Origin: Saliniradius amylolyticus
Lineage (GTDB): Bacteria; Pseudomonadota; Gammaproteobacteria; Enterobacterales; Alteromonadaceae
DNA length: 64,000 nucleotides
Assembly: GCF_003143555.1 (NCBI RefSeq)
Contig: NZ_CP029347.1
Location: 496,001 to 560,000 of the forward strand
Direction: 5' to 3'
The notes beneath the pieces are model-generated. The model was not told where the DNA came from and searched no databases. It saw only the letters and a program-made list of their open reading frames with translations. Positions within the stretch are counted from its first letter, which is position 1. Each line of letters begins with the position of its first letter. The position numbers and the translations under genes are program-made. Below, piece by piece: positions 27,939 through 37,700 of the stretch.

Positions 27939-28966
27939 GCATCCTCCACTGAACGGGTTTGCATTAGCTCACGTACCACCGAGGTGGCAAAAGCACCGGT
28001 GGGGAGCCGGAAATCGAGCCTGAGGTGGTTATCTTGCCACTGCCAGTCAAAATGCTGCGGCAGTAACAGCAGTGCTCGACGCTCTTGTTTTAAGTTCTGT
28101 CTGGCCAGGGCCGCCGTCACTTGAGGGTAGTGCTGAGCTACCCTTTGTTCCCACTCGGCCGCATCGCCTTGAGTGGCTAACTCTCCTGCGCCCCACAGCG
28201 GTGCAGACAACAGAATATCATGGTTAACCAGTCGGGTTTGAATCTCTTCACTGTCCGGCGACTCGGCGCAGAAGAAGCTATTGCTACCACTTAGCACCAT
28301 AATATCCCCTTGCATGGCCTTTTGGAACTGACCTTGCACCAGCCGCTCACTGACAAACTCATTAAACAGCCAGGAGCGAAGAGCGGAGATGGCCATGGAA
28401 CGCTTCTGGCGATGGCGAATGCTCTCGCCCTTGATTAAGAGTTCGGCAAATTTAAGGTTGCTGTTATGGCGGCCAAAACGCTGAGGGCCATAGTAATTAG
28501 GCACGCCCTGAAGTATCCATGCGAGTCGTTGTTCGACTGATTCAGGCCGGTCGATATCTCTTAACCACAGTTCGAACCGGTTGCACTTGTGGGTACCAGT
28601 GCGCAGCTTCTTGTGGTGTCTGAGCACCCGTACAATGCGAACGCCCTCTATCTGACAGCCGGAAAAGTCCGGCGTGGTCTTTCCGGGCAGATGAATGCCA
28701 AACCATTGCTCGGTCAGGGCGTGTTTGTCCTTGCGTCCGGAGTAGGATACGGCGCGCGCAGGGACCCCCGCAAAACGAGCCAGTTGTTCGGCGACCCATA
28801 CGGTGTTCTGGCCTTGCTTTTCCAGCTGAACAAAGACATGTTCGCCTTCGCCGCTGGGGGTAAAGCCAAGCTCCTCTCGAACGACAAAATCCGCCGGCTG
28901 CTGTTTTAAGGTGCCGCTGGCTTCGGGTTGTCCAAAGCGGTACTGCCAGTGTTGGGTCTGCATCAT
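27935..28966 (-). CDS. truD: tRNA pseudouridine(13) synthase TruD
   Basis: Makes pseudouridine 13 in tRNA(Glu). Of 343 residues, the catalytic Asp lies in [15 protein letters not shown] and the family motifs [14 protein letters not shown] and [11 protein letters not shown] follow. It overlaps surE and ispF by 4 bp each (ATGA type). Confidence 0.96.
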   Translation of the reverse strand: MMQTQHWQYRFGQPEASGTLKQQPADFVVREELGFTPSGEGEHVFVQLEKQGQNTVWVAEQLARFAGVPARAVSYSGRKDKHALTEQWFGIHLPGKTTPDFSGCQIEGVRIVRVLRHHKKLRTGTHKCNRFELWLRDIDRPESVEQRLAWILQGVPNYYGPQRFGRHNSNLKFAELLIKGESIRHRQKRSMAISALRSWLFNEFVSERLVQGQFQKAMQGDIMVLSGSNSFFCAESPDSEEIQTRLVNHDILLSAPLWGAGELATQGDAAEWEQRVAQHYPQVTAALARQNLKQERRALLLLPQHFDWQWQDNHLRLDFRLPTGAFATSVVRELMQTRSVEDA

Positions 28967-29442
28967 TGGGCCACCAGTAACACCACCGCATGGCAGGCGA
29001 TGCCCTCCTTGCGGCCTGTGAATCCCAGTTTCTCCGTTGTGGTGGCCTTGATGTTAATTTGCTCCGGGGTAGCGTCAAGATCCTCAGCAATGGCGTGAAT
29101 CATAGTCTCGATATGGGGCGCCATTTTAGGCGTCTGAGCGATGATGGTGAGATCCAGATTGTTTAAACCGTAGCCTTTCTCTTTGGCTAAGGCGTAAACA
29201 TGCCGCAATAATCCGCGACTATCGGCGCCTTCAAACTGGGCGTCGGTATCCGGGAAGTGCCGGCCAATATCGCCCAGTGCTAACGCGCCCAGAATCGCGT
29301 CGCACAGGGCATGCAGGGCGACGTCGCCGTCAGAGTGGGCCAGCAGACCGTGTTCATGCTCGATCTTAACGCCGCCGATGGTAACCGGGCCGGGACCGCC
29401 AAAGCGGTGTACATCATAGCCATGGCCGATGCGTATGTTCAT
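28963..29442 (-). CDS. ispF: 2-C-methyl-D-erythritol 2,4-cyclodiphosphate synthase
   Basis: Fifth step of the MEP isoprenoid pathway. The metal site is seen in [11 protein letters not shown], and [33 protein letters not shown] gives the conserved core; the C-terminus has [19 protein letters not shown]. Length is 159. It overlaps ispD and truD by 4 bp each. Confidence 0.97.
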   Translation of the reverse strand: MNIRIGHGYDVHRFGGPGPVTIGGVKIEHEHGLLAHSDGDVALHALCDAILGALALGDIGRHFPDTDAQFEGADSRGLLRHVYALAKEKGYGLNNLDLTIIAQTPKMAPHIETMIHAIAEDLDATPEQINIKATTTEKLGFTGRKEGIACHAVVLLVAQ

Positions 29443-30125
29443 TCGGTAATCCTGTGTTGTTGTCGCAGATAAAATTCAGCCAGAGCCAGATCTTCGGCCT
29501 GCGTCACCTTGATATTGCTGGCGCAGCCTTGGATTAACTTTACCGGGTAGCCGGTTTGCTCCATAGCTGAAGCTTCATCGGTGATAGGTCCCTGAGCCTC
29601 TTGCAGTGCCTGAAGCAGTGCCTGACGAGGAAAAAGCTGAGGCGTGAGGGCGTGCCATAGGTGTTGGCGCTCCTCGGTGTGCAGGATCTGCTGCTGCTCA
29701 TTCGCCCGCTTCATGGTGTCTCTGACAGGAGTGGCCAGAATGGCGCCTTGCTCGTTTTGCTGAGCGTGAGTCATCAGCTTGTCTAAATCATGACGAGTCA
29801 GGCAGGGCCGGGCGGCATCATGCACCAATACCCAGTCCTGGCTGACCAGTTGCAAACCTGCCAGCACGGAATCGGCTCGTTCGGCGCCGCCGGTGGTCGT
29901 AACGACTCTGGGGTCGTGCGATTGTGGCAACGTGGCAAAGTCCGCATCCTGTGGGTTCAGAGCCACTACAATCTGAGTGATAGCCGGATGAGCCAGCAGG
30001 GCATCCAGAGTGTGCGCCAGGATGCACTGGTCTCCCAAAGACAGGTATTGCTTGGGAATGGATTGACCCATGCGTGAGCCGATGCCTGCAGCCGGCACGA
30101 TGGCGGAGAAAAGTCTGTTGCTCAT
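29439..30125 (-). CDS. ispD: 2-C-methyl-D-erythritol 4-phosphate cytidylyltransferase
   Basis: Third step of the MEP pathway, using CTP. The nucleotide-binding motif [18 protein letters not shown] is at the N-terminus, VHDAARPCL and the late [11 protein letters not shown] follow. Length is 228. Translationally linked to ftsB and ispF by 4-bp overlaps. Confidence 0.96.
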   Translation of the reverse strand: MSNRLFSAIVPAAGIGSRMGQSIPKQYLSLGDQCILAHTLDALLAHPAITQIVVALNPQDADFATLPQSHDPRVVTTTGGAERADSVLAGLQLVSQDWVLVHDAARPCLTRHDLDKLMTHAQQNEQGAILATPVRDTMKRANEQQQILHTEERQHLWHALTPQLFPRQALLQALQEAQGPITDEASAMEQTGYPVKLIQGCASNIKVTQAEDLALAEFYLRQQHRITE

Positions 30126-30400
30126 TGTTCTGGTGGCAGAATTCGATAAAAGGTTTCGCCTTCCCGGATCAGTCCCAGTTCGTTACGCGCTCGCTCTTCA
30201 ATGGCTTCAAGGCCTGTTTTGAGGTCCCTGATATCGGCCTGAAGCAGTTGGTTGCGCTGTCTGAGGTTGGCATTCTGGCGTTGTTGCTGCTGGACTTCCT
30301 GTTTGAGCTGCCAGTAGTCGGGAATGCTGTGTTTACCAAACCACAGGCGGTGCTGGAGCAGGCCCAGCAACACTAACAAGACCAGGGTGATCCATCTCAT
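30122..30400 (-). CDS. ftsB: Cell division protein FtsB
   Basis: Bitopic divisome protein that joins FtsL and FtsQ and helps activate FtsWI. The 92 residues show an N-terminal membrane segment (ITLVLLVLLGLLQHRLWF), a coiled coil (QEVQQQQRQNANLRQRNQLLQADI) and the conserved ERARNELGLIREGETF ending. First gene of the ftsB-ispD-ispF-truD-surE-pcm row. Confidence 0.95.
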   Translation of the reverse strand: MRWITLVLLVLLGLLQHRLWFGKHSIPDYWQLKQEVQQQQRQNANLRQRNQLLQADIRDLKTGLEAIEERARNELGLIREGETFYRILPPEQ

Positions 30401-30465
30401 GGTTTGTCGCCTGTGATATGAGTCATGGCACTATTATGCAAGCTCTTGAAAATGCCGCAATGACT

Positions 30466-31458
30466 TTATGGCGCCACCTGCTGCACAATGCTGTAGCCCA
30501 GGTAGCTGTTATAACCGATATAGGCCAGTAACAAACCCGAGGCTTCGACTCGGTTAATGCGGCCCTGACGGCCAAAACCAATACCCATAACCAGCAGGGC
30601 CAGGCTGAGTACGGCCATAACGACCCAGTCGCGCTGCAGGACTTCCGGCGCCACTGCCAGAGGGTCGATACTGGCGGCGATACCCACCACTGCCAGGGTA
30701 TTAAACAGATTGGAGCCCAGCACATTACCCAGCGCCAGGTCATGCTCGCCCTTGCGCGCGGCGGCGATGCCTGAGGCTAACTCAGGCAGGGAGGTGCCGA
30801 TGGCAACAATGGTCAGGCCAATGATCAGGTCGCTGACGCCAAAAGCCTGGGCGATGGATACTGCGCCCCAGACCAACATGCGTGAGCTGATGACCAGCAG
30901 TACCAACCCGGCAAAAAGCCAGAGCAAGGCTTTTTTCAGCGGCATGGGGTGAGCTGCGAGCTCTTCGTCCACATTATCCATATAGCTGTCTTTGACGGTG
31001 CCGCGGTTACGCATGGCTTGTATCACCGACCAGCCCATGATGGCAAACAGCATGCCCAGTAAGACGACGGCATCCAGCCGGGACAAAAAGCCATCGTACA
31101 GCTGCCAGCCTGCCAACAGGGTCACCAGTAACAATAGTGGCATCTCTTTACGAAGAATTTGTGAGCGCACCGCGATAGGGGCAATTAACGCGGTGGTGCC
31201 GATGATAAGGGCGATATTGGTAATGTTAGACCCGTACGCGTTGCCTAATGCCAGTCCTGGGTTGCCGTCTGCCGCGGCCAATGCCGAAACCACCATCTCC
31301 GGTGCCGAGGTTCCAAAGCCGATGACCACAATGCCGATAATCAATGTGGGCATGCCGGCGTGTTTGGCTGTGGCGGCCGCCCCTTCGATAAAGCGATCGG
31401 CACTCCAGACCAGAATGACCAGACCGACAACAATGGCTGCGATGGCTTCGATAGACAT
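30466..31458 (-). CDS. Calcium/sodium antiporter (CaCA family, YrbG-like)
   Basis: A 330-residue polytopic inner-membrane protein with about ten membrane segments in two inverted halves. The alpha-repeat motifs are clear: GFGTSAPEMVVS in the first half and AIGTSLPELASGI in the second, each followed by LGNxxGSN. This is the K+-independent Na+/Ca2+ exchanger branch. 65 bp separate it from ftsB. Confidence 0.9.
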   Translation of the reverse strand: MSIEAIAAIVVGLVILVWSADRFIEGAAATAKHAGMPTLIIGIVVIGFGTSAPEMVVSALAAADGNPGLALGNAYGSNITNIALIIGTTALIAPIAVRSQILRKEMPLLLLVTLLAGWQLYDGFLSRLDAVVLLGMLFAIMGWSVIQAMRNRGTVKDSYMDNVDEELAAHPMPLKKALLWLFAGLVLLVISSRMLVWGAVSIAQAFGVSDLIIGLTIVAIGTSLPELASGIAAARKGEHDLALGNVLGSNLFNTLAVVGIAASIDPLAVAPEVLQRDWVVMAVLSLALLVMGIGFGRQGRINRVEASGLLLAYIGYNSYLGYSIVQQVAP

Positions 31459-31520
31459 AGTGTTTTATGACTCCTGAGGTAATAAGAGACGCTTTGTACG
31501 TGGATTTTAGAATAAGGTCA

Positions 31521-31544
31521 ACGGCGAAAGAGGCCTTTCGCCGT
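31521..31544 (-). terminator. Hairpin behind the TIGR03545 gene
   Basis: A 10-bp stem, ACGGCGAAAG (31521-31530) with CTTTCGCCGT (31535-31544), loop AGGC. It begins 16 bp after the stop of the leftward gene at 31560. There is no clear T-run, so strength is uncertain. Confidence 0.5.
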
Positions 31545-31559
31545 CGTCGTGGGACCAGG

Positions 31560-33308
31560 CTAATGAGCGCCGCCGAACAGCTTATTCTTCAGCTTATCAG
31601 TCAGCTTGTCTTTTTCTTTATCCAGTGCGCCCTTTAGCTTAGCCTCCAGCATTGTCTCGATACTATCACCCTGACCCTGGGCCAGGTCTTGCCAGCCCTG
31701 CCACTGGGACTGACCTCCGGTCAGCTTATCCAGAGGACCAGCGGCTTTGGCTTGCAGGCGCTGTTGCAGTTCCGTCAGTTTACCCTGAGCCTCTTCTCCG
31801 AGCGAAGCCATTAAGGCATCCTTAAGCTGATTATCCAGACTGGAGCTCAGGTTCAGTTTCGGTGAGCGCCAGTGACCACTGATCCCGGTGTCGATATTGA
31901 GTGCCGACAGAGAACTGAGTGCGCTGGCAATGGTACGGGTGAGTTTATTTTCGCCACTGGCCTGAATAGCCAATTGCGCCAGGTTAACCACTCCGTCGCC
32001 GTCCATCTGATCCTTGTTGACGGACAGCTTACCGGTGGCGCTGAGCAGACCGGACTCCAGCAAGCTGGTAAGATTGTCCGACTCCAGTAGTCGGGTTGCA
32101 CCCAACTTCAGTCCTGCCAGATCCCAGCTTTGCTGAGCGAATAAACCCTCGGCGAGGAACTGAAACTGACCGTCGAGCTTAAGTACGGACCATAGTGGGC
32201 TGTCCGGGGCGTCCACCATAAATTCGGTAGCCTGGCCGAGTTTCTGGTGGTTATCAGTGATATTCAGCCAACGACTGTCGATGGCGTAATCCTGCCACTG
32301 AACAGACACATCGGCCTGCTTGATCAAGATATCAGGCAGGTGCTCAAACTCCTCAAAAACCATCAAAGGTTCACTGGGGGCCGTTTGAGCGGATTCGCCT
32401 TTGGATTGCAGCATTGGGGCGACAAGGTCATAGGCGGCCAGCAACTGATCGCTCCACTGGCGCATTTGTGGACCGAATAAGGCTTCAGTGAGATCGCCAA
32501 TGGCGGCCGCATCTCCCGCCAGTACACCTTTAAGCTGCTGGTAATCTTGCTGTGGTGCGTCTTTGAGCGAGGCCAGCTTGGGGCCGAGATCATCCCTGGC
32601 TTGCCGCACCGAGCTTAAAAATTGGCTGACTTTTTGTTGTTCCTGTTTGAGTTGCTCTTTTAACCGGTCAAATTTTTCCTTGGCTGTAACAAGCTCGGCT
32701 GGATTGGAGTAATCGGTATCCTGCAGTTCTTGGAGTTGCTGCTTATAGTCAGCCAGGGCTTGTTTATCTGGTAAGGCCTGATATTGCTGCTGCAACTGGT
32801 CCTGATGCTGCTGATAGGCACTTTGTGCCTGCTCTATTGCTTGTGTGGTTTTCAGAGTGTTGTTGTTCAGCACTTCGTCTACTGAAGGCATGTTGACAGG
32901 TTGGTTAAAGAGGTTGTCGAAGGGACTGGGCGAACCGTCGGGCTGCCGGTAGACGTCACCGGGCTCAGCGCGTTTCTGATCAAACTTGACCCCCAGGATT
33001 TGCACCTGGTCAACGATCACCTTATTCATCAGAAGTGGCTTTAATTGCACCTCTGCTTTGATGGTGTCGGCGGTGACTTTGTTGTACTCGGGACGAGCTG
33101 CATCGGTCATCTGCAGACCGGAGAGTGTTACGCTAAAAGGGGAGAAAGTGTGGCTGACCTCAGCCACATTGACTTCGGCCCCCGTGGCTTGCGCCCCAGC
33201 CTCTTCTACTGCCAGTTTAATCCAGGTATCAAGGAACAAGAAGACTGCCGCTAACACGGCAACAATTAGTCCCAGTACAATCCATAGCCCTTTTTTCAAC
33301 CAAGCCAT
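31560..33308 (-). CDS. TIGR03545-family membrane-anchored protein
   Basis: A 582-residue protein with one N-terminal membrane anchor (KKGLWIVLGLIVAVLAAVFL). The following part (DTWIKLAVEEAGAQATGAEVNVAEV, then KVTADTIKAEVQLKPLL) resembles the start of AsmA-like proteins, and fits the TIGR03545 family, which is uncharacterised. Residues about 165-270 are a Gln/Lys-rich coiled coil. ATG 33308 behind AGAGGTGG is chosen over a longer frame to 33386 that would overlap the LysE gene. It may act in the periplasm at the cell envelope; that is inference. Confidence 0.75.
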   Translation of the reverse strand: MAWLKKGLWIVLGLIVAVLAAVFLFLDTWIKLAVEEAGAQATGAEVNVAEVSHTFSPFSVTLSGLQMTDAARPEYNKVTADTIKAEVQLKPLLMNKVIVDQVQILGVKFDQKRAEPGDVYRQPDGSPSPFDNLFNQPVNMPSVDEVLNNNTLKTTQAIEQAQSAYQQHQDQLQQQYQALPDKQALADYKQQLQELQDTDYSNPAELVTAKEKFDRLKEQLKQEQQKVSQFLSSVRQARDDLGPKLASLKDAPQQDYQQLKGVLAGDAAAIGDLTEALFGPQMRQWSDQLLAAYDLVAPMLQSKGESAQTAPSEPLMVFEEFEHLPDILIKQADVSVQWQDYAIDSRWLNITDNHQKLGQATEFMVDAPDSPLWSVLKLDGQFQFLAEGLFAQQSWDLAGLKLGATRLLESDNLTSLLESGLLSATGKLSVNKDQMDGDGVVNLAQLAIQASGENKLTRTIASALSSLSALNIDTGISGHWRSPKLNLSSSLDNQLKDALMASLGEEAQGKLTELQQRLQAKAAGPLDKLTGGQSQWQGWQDLAQGQGDSIETMLEAKLKGALDKEKDKLTDKLKNKLFGGAH

Positions 33309-33327
33309 AACCACCTCTTGTGAGTAT

Positions 33328-33981
33328 TTAGATATCAGACACAGTGTCACCGAGTACGAGCTCGTCCACGGCGATATAAGATCCAAGTAGTGTCAGTATG
33401 GTGCCACTGATACGGTCTTGCCAATACTGAAACGATGGGTGACCGGCCAGCCAGCGTCCCAGGCGTGCCGACATGGCTGCCACAAAGATATCGCTGGCCA
33501 GAGCGATCAGGGTATAGGTCAGTCCCAGCAAGGCCAGTTGGGTACTGACGGAACCGGATTCGGGCCGAACAAACTGGGGCAAAAATGCCAGGAAAAAAAG
33601 CGCCGTTTTAGGGTTGGTCAACTCCACTATCAGGCTTTGACGTACAACCTGTAAAGCGCCGCGACGCCCCACTCGAGGAGGTTCTGAAACGGTAGTGGCG
33701 TTGCGAAAATAGCTCAGTCCCAGATAAATCAGATACGCGGCACCAACCAGTTTAATAGCCAGGTAGGCAGTGGGTGAATATTTAAAGATCGCTGCCAGAC
33801 CCAGTACCGAGGCCAGCACATACAGCAGTGAGCCTATGGCCAGTCCACCCGCTGCCGCAGCGCCACTGGTGAAGCCCTGTGACAGACTGCGAGCCATAAT
33901 ATAGAGGTTGGAGGGGCCCGGCGATAAGCTAAGCACCACGCAGGCCAGAGAAAATGTTAGTAAAACATCCATCGACACCAT
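33328..33981 (-). CDS. LysE/RhtB-family amino-acid exporter
   Basis: A 217-residue inner-membrane protein with about six membrane segments. LSPGPSNLYIMARSLSQGFTSG near the N-terminus and ELTNPKTALFFLAFLPQFV in the middle are the hallmarks of LysE-type exporters of amino acids or homoserine lactones. Start at 33981 is supported by AAGGAG 5 bases upstream. It reads towards the TIGR03545 gene with 19 bp between. Substrate cannot be told from sequence. Confidence 0.88.
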   Translation of the reverse strand: MVSMDVLLTFSLACVVLSLSPGPSNLYIMARSLSQGFTSGAAAAGGLAIGSLLYVLASVLGLAAIFKYSPTAYLAIKLVGAAYLIYLGLSYFRNATTVSEPPRVGRRGALQVVRQSLIVELTNPKTALFFLAFLPQFVRPESGSVSTQLALLGLTYTLIALASDIFVAAMSARLGRWLAGHPSFQYWQDRISGTILTLLGSYIAVDELVLGDTVSDI

Positions 33982-34041
33982 TCGGGCTCCTTAGCCTGAT
34001 TATTTGTTTTTACTAAGAATAACCATGACTGGGCGGCAAGT

Positions 34042-34067
34042 AAAAAGGGCCACCGATGGTGGCCCTT
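34042..34067 (-). terminator. Rho-independent terminator of putA
   Basis: Stem of 10 bp (34045-34054 with 34058-34067; AAGGGCCACC against its complement), 3-base loop, then TTTTT on the minus strand. It begins 20 bp after the putA stop. Confidence 0.85.
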
Positions 34068-34086
34068 AATCGCAGAGTGCGAGTGG

Positions 34087-37000
34087 TTAATCGCCCAGAC
34101 TGAGGAGGGTGGCATTGCCGCCGATGGCGGTAACGTTATTACTGCGCGCCTTCTCGGTGATAAAGCGATGCAGGTAGTGAGGCCCTCCCGCCTTGGGACC
34201 GGTGCCGGATAGTCCCTGTCCGCCAAATGGTTGAACGCCGACGACAGCACCGATCTGGTTGCGGTTAATATACACATTGCCTACATTGACCATATCGGCG
34301 ATATAAGCAGCTTTGGACTCGTTACGACTGTGTATGCCCAGTGTCAGTCCATAGCCGGTGGAGTTAATGTCGTTGATCACCTGATTCAGCTCGGACGCTT
34401 TGTATTTGACGACATGCAAAATCGGGCCGAAATGTTCTTCTTTCAGATCATGGATGCTGTCGATCATCACTGCCGTGGGGCGAACGAAGCTGCCGGTTGC
34501 AGCATCATCGGACATCGGCGCCTGGCTTATCAGGGTACCCGTTTCGGTGATCTCGGCGATGTGGTCATCCAGCTTTTTCTTGGCCTTATCGTCGATCACC
34601 GGCCCCACATCCGTGCGTCGCTCAATGGGGTCGCCCACGTGCAATTCCTGCATCATGCCTTCCAGCAACTCCAACATACGCTCGGCTACATCTTCCTGGA
34701 CGTAAAGCACTCTCAGAGCTGAGCAGCGTTGACCGGCACTGGTAAAGGCAGAATGCACCACATCGGTCATTACCTGCTCTGGCAAAGCGGTACTGTCGAT
34801 GATCATGGCATTCTGGCCGCCGGTTTCGGCGATCAAGGTCGCGATGGCTCCATCACGTTCTGCCAGCGAGCGGTTGATGTTTTTTGCCGTCACTGTGCTG
34901 CCGGTAAAACAGACCCCGCTGATACGATCATCACTGGACAGGACGCCACCCACCACGGCGCCTTTACCGGGCAGAAACTGCAACACATCTTTGGGAATGC
35001 CCGCTTCATGCATCAGTTGTACGGCACGATAGGCCAGTAAACTGGTTTGCTCGGCTGGCTTGGCTATCACTGTATTGCCGGTGGCCAGTGCAGCGGCAAT
35101 CTGACCGGTAAAGATGGCCAGCGGGAAGTTCCACGGGCTAATGCAGGCAAATACCCCTTTGCCTTGTACAAACAGCTCGTTCATCTCGCCAGTGGGGCCT
35201 AACAGCGGACCATCGTAGGAAAACAGCTTTCGGGCTTCGATAGCGTAATAGCGGCAGAAGTCCACCGCTTCACGTACCTCATCGATACCGTCTTGCAGGC
35301 TTTTACCTGCCTCGAGAGTACAGATAGCGATGAGCTCATGTTTGTGTTCTTCCAGTAAGTTGGCGTAGTCCTCCAGCGCCTGAGCTCGCATTTCCACGGC
35401 AGTTCGGCTCCAGTTTGGGAACGCACCGTGGGCGATATCAATAGCTTTGCGAGTGGTCTCTTCATCGGCATAATAAATCTGCCCCACCTCGTGCTCACGG
35501 TTTTGTGGTGAGGTGACGGTGACTTTTTCACCACTTTCGATGGACTCGCCGTTAACGATAGGCGAGCCGGACCACTGTTGATCTTTGTACTGGCATACGG
35601 CATCGATAAAGGGCCGGTAGTGGGACTCCACCAGCAGATTACAGCCGTCTGAGTTGGGACGGTGGATATAAATCTGCTTTGGCAGCGGAATCTTGTCATT
35701 CGCCAGAGAAGGTTGGTTTTTTAGCGCATCCAGCGGATGGTTAACCAGTGATTCCACCGGAGTATCCGGATCGACCAGCTTGTGAACAAACGAGCTGTTA
35801 GCCCCATTTTCCAACAAACGACGCACCAGATAGGGCAGCAGTTCTTTGTGTGCTCCCACCGGCGCATAGATGCGTACGCTGATATTATTGTCTTCTTTTA
35901 GCAGGGTGTCATACAACTCTTCGCCCATGCCGTGCAAACGCTGGAACTCAAAGGCTCGTCCTGCCGCCATGCGCTCAATGGCGGCCACTGTATGGGCGTT
36001 ATGGGTCGCGAATTGAGGGTAGATGTAATCCTGTGTGTGCTCACTGACAAGGAAGCGAGCGCAGGCCAGGTAGCTCACATCGGTGGCCGCCTTGCGGGTA
36101 AATACCGGGTAGCTTTCAAGGCCCATTTGCTGACACCATTTGATTTCCGAATCCCAGTAGGCGCCTTTGACCAGACGAATGGGGATGCGATCGCCCTGTT
36201 CCTTCGCCAACTGGGTGACCCACATCAGTACGGGTAAAGCGCGCTTGGTGTAAGCCTGTACCACGAGACCTAAGTTGCCCCATCCTTTGGCTGCCTCACT
36301 GCGGTAAACCTTTTCGAATACCTTGAGGGATATTTCCAGACGATCGGCCTCTTCGGCATCGATACTGATACCGACATCCTTGCTGCGGGCCAACTTAACC
36401 AAACTGGCGAGCGAGTCTGTCAGTTCGCTCATCACCCGCTCTTCCTGAGCGGCTTCGTACCGAGGGTGCAAGGCCGAGAGCTTAATGGAAACGGTCGGTG
36501 GTGCTGGATACTGAGTGCTGAAGTCTTCTTCACCGACACGCTCAATGGCATTCGCGTAAGAGTCGTAGAAAGCCTTAGCATCTTTGGCGGTTACCGCCGC
36601 CTCACCAAGCATGTCGTAGGAGTGAGTGTACCCGTATTTTCGGGCCTTGCGACTGGCTTTGAGGGCCTCGTCGATATCGCGACCCAATACAAACTGTTTG
36701 CCCATAATCCGCATTGCCGTGTACATGGCCTTGCGCACTACCGGCTCACCGAGGCGACCAATGAGTCTATCCAGCACGTGTTCGCTGTTAGCGTCGCCAC
36801 GGTTATCCAAATGGAAAAGCTTACCGGTGAGCATTAAGCCCCAGGTTGACGCGTTCACTAGTAAAGAGTCACTGTGCTTTAAATGGCTGCGCCAATCCGC
36901 TCCGGACAACTTGTCTTTAATCAGGGCGTCGGCGGTTTGGGAATCAGGGATGCGCAGTAAGGCTTCGGCCAGGCACATCAGGATGACACCCTCGTGGGTA

Positions 37001-37254
37001 TCCAGGCTGTATTCCTGCAGGAAGGCATCGATGCTGTCGCTATTTTGCGCTTCTTTACGTACATCCTTAACCAGCTCGGTGGCTTGTTTTTCGATGGCCT
37101 CCAGAGAGTCTTTATCCTGTGGAATGAGTTTGATCAATTCCTTAACATATTGTTCTTCGTCAACAATATAAGTGTCTGCGATCAGTGCAGGGAGCTCATC
37201 CAGAGATGGCAGTTGGTAGTCACTATTAAAAATTTCACTGGCTTTAAATGTCAT
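34087..37254 (-). CDS. putA: Bifunctional proline dehydrogenase / P5C dehydrogenase PutA
   Basis: Oxidises proline to glutamate in two steps, with FAD then NAD+. The protein of 1055 residues has the PRODH barrel (about 190-480; VKGAYWDSEIK and RLHGMGEELYD visible) followed by the aldehyde-dehydrogenase part with LIAETGGQNAMI and nucleophile C844 (GQRCSAL). It lacks the ribbon-helix-helix DNA-binding domain of the 1320-residue E. coli form and starts directly with the PRODH arm, so it cannot repress its own gene that way. A strong terminator follows; the long leader region upstream carries a hairpin repeat. Confidence 0.95.
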   Translation of the reverse strand: MTFKASEIFNSDYQLPSLDELPALIADTYIVDEEQYVKELIKLIPQDKDSLEAIEKQATELVKDVRKEAQNSDSIDAFLQEYSLDTHEGVILMCLAEALLRIPDSQTADALIKDKLSGADWRSHLKHSDSLLVNASTWGLMLTGKLFHLDNRGDANSEHVLDRLIGRLGEPVVRKAMYTAMRIMGKQFVLGRDIDEALKASRKARKYGYTHSYDMLGEAAVTAKDAKAFYDSYANAIERVGEEDFSTQYPAPPTVSIKLSALHPRYEAAQEERVMSELTDSLASLVKLARSKDVGISIDAEEADRLEISLKVFEKVYRSEAAKGWGNLGLVVQAYTKRALPVLMWVTQLAKEQGDRIPIRLVKGAYWDSEIKWCQQMGLESYPVFTRKAATDVSYLACARFLVSEHTQDYIYPQFATHNAHTVAAIERMAAGRAFEFQRLHGMGEELYDTLLKEDNNISVRIYAPVGAHKELLPYLVRRLLENGANSSFVHKLVDPDTPVESLVNHPLDALKNQPSLANDKIPLPKQIYIHRPNSDGCNLLVESHYRPFIDAVCQYKDQQWSGSPIVNGESIESGEKVTVTSPQNREHEVGQIYYADEETTRKAIDIAHGAFPNWSRTAVEMRAQALEDYANLLEEHKHELIAICTLEAGKSLQDGIDEVREAVDFCRYYAIEARKLFSYDGPLLGPTGEMNELFVQGKGVFACISPWNFPLAIFTGQIAAALATGNTVIAKPAEQTSLLAYRAVQLMHEAGIPKDVLQFLPGKGAVVGGVLSSDDRISGVCFTGSTVTAKNINRSLAERDGAIATLIAETGGQNAMIIDSTALPEQVMTDVVHSAFTSAGQRCSALRVLYVQEDVAERMLELLEGMMQELHVGDPIERRTDVGPVIDDKAKKKLDDHIAEITETGTLISQAPMSDDAATGSFVRPTAVMIDSIHDLKEEHFGPILHVVKYKASELNQVINDINSTGYGLTLGIHSRNESKAAYIADMVNVGNVYINRNQIGAVVGVQPFGGQGLSGTGPKAGGPHYLHRFITEKARSNNVTAIGGNATLLSLGD

Positions 37255-37700
37255 AAAACATCCACTCCAATAACAGGAAAAACAGGGCTAGCGCTTTTCG
37301 ATAGTCTTCAGTAAAAAAAGCCTTAAACCCACCCGCTTTTTGTGTCAGATAGTCTGCACCGGCACTCGGCCATAGTGTTTGGCTCTGTGCCCGTTTTAAA
37401 CGGCGCGGAGTATAGGTGCAAACCCCCAAGCTGTATAGCAATTTGAAACTCATCGAATATCCATTCAGATCAGTCGTCTCGCGCCCGATTTTTTGATTCT
37501 TTCAGGGCCTTGGTATCACAGCATAGCCCCTAATACCAATCACACTAAACAAATGCTCTCCCGGAGCGGTCCTTGTTTAGCACGACTGATATACAGCCTT
37601 GGGGCAAGAAACTGGAATAAAAGGGGCCGGTAAGTCGCCCAGCCCGGAGTGTTGAGACAGGGTGTCTCGATAGGTTGACAGTGGTGTTAGTTCTGGTGGC
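37255..37700. other. Intergenic region between ygiM and putA
   Basis: No credible gene in 446 bp. A short leftward ORF (37244-37453) overlaps the putA start and has no ribosome-binding site. The region holds the hairpin element at 37533-37592 and a minor hairpin at 37654-37668 without a T-run. A putA promoter is expected here; a TATACT box (minus strand, near 37391-37396) is the best candidate, without a good -35. Confidence 0.5.
37533..37592 (-). repeat. 60-nt hairpin element, REP-like
   Basis: Arms 37533-37552 and 37573-37592 form a 20-bp stem in minus-strand RNA with five G-U pairs and no mismatches. On the plus strand only the inner 8 bp (CTAAACAA/TTGTTTAG) and parts of the outer arm pair. 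The 20-nt loop can form GCTC/GAGC. The lower-coordinate arm contains GATTGGTATTA, found again at 38421. G-U pairing on one strand only suggests that the structure is kept in leftward transcripts. Confidence 0.55.

Noticed and set aside
37244-37453. Short ORF upstream of putA
   Set aside because: It overlaps the putA start, has no ribosome-binding site and no recognisable motif.
37654-37668. GAGACA-GGG-TGTCTC hairpin
   Set aside because: Short stem without a T-run on the leftward strand; not enough for a ygiM terminator.
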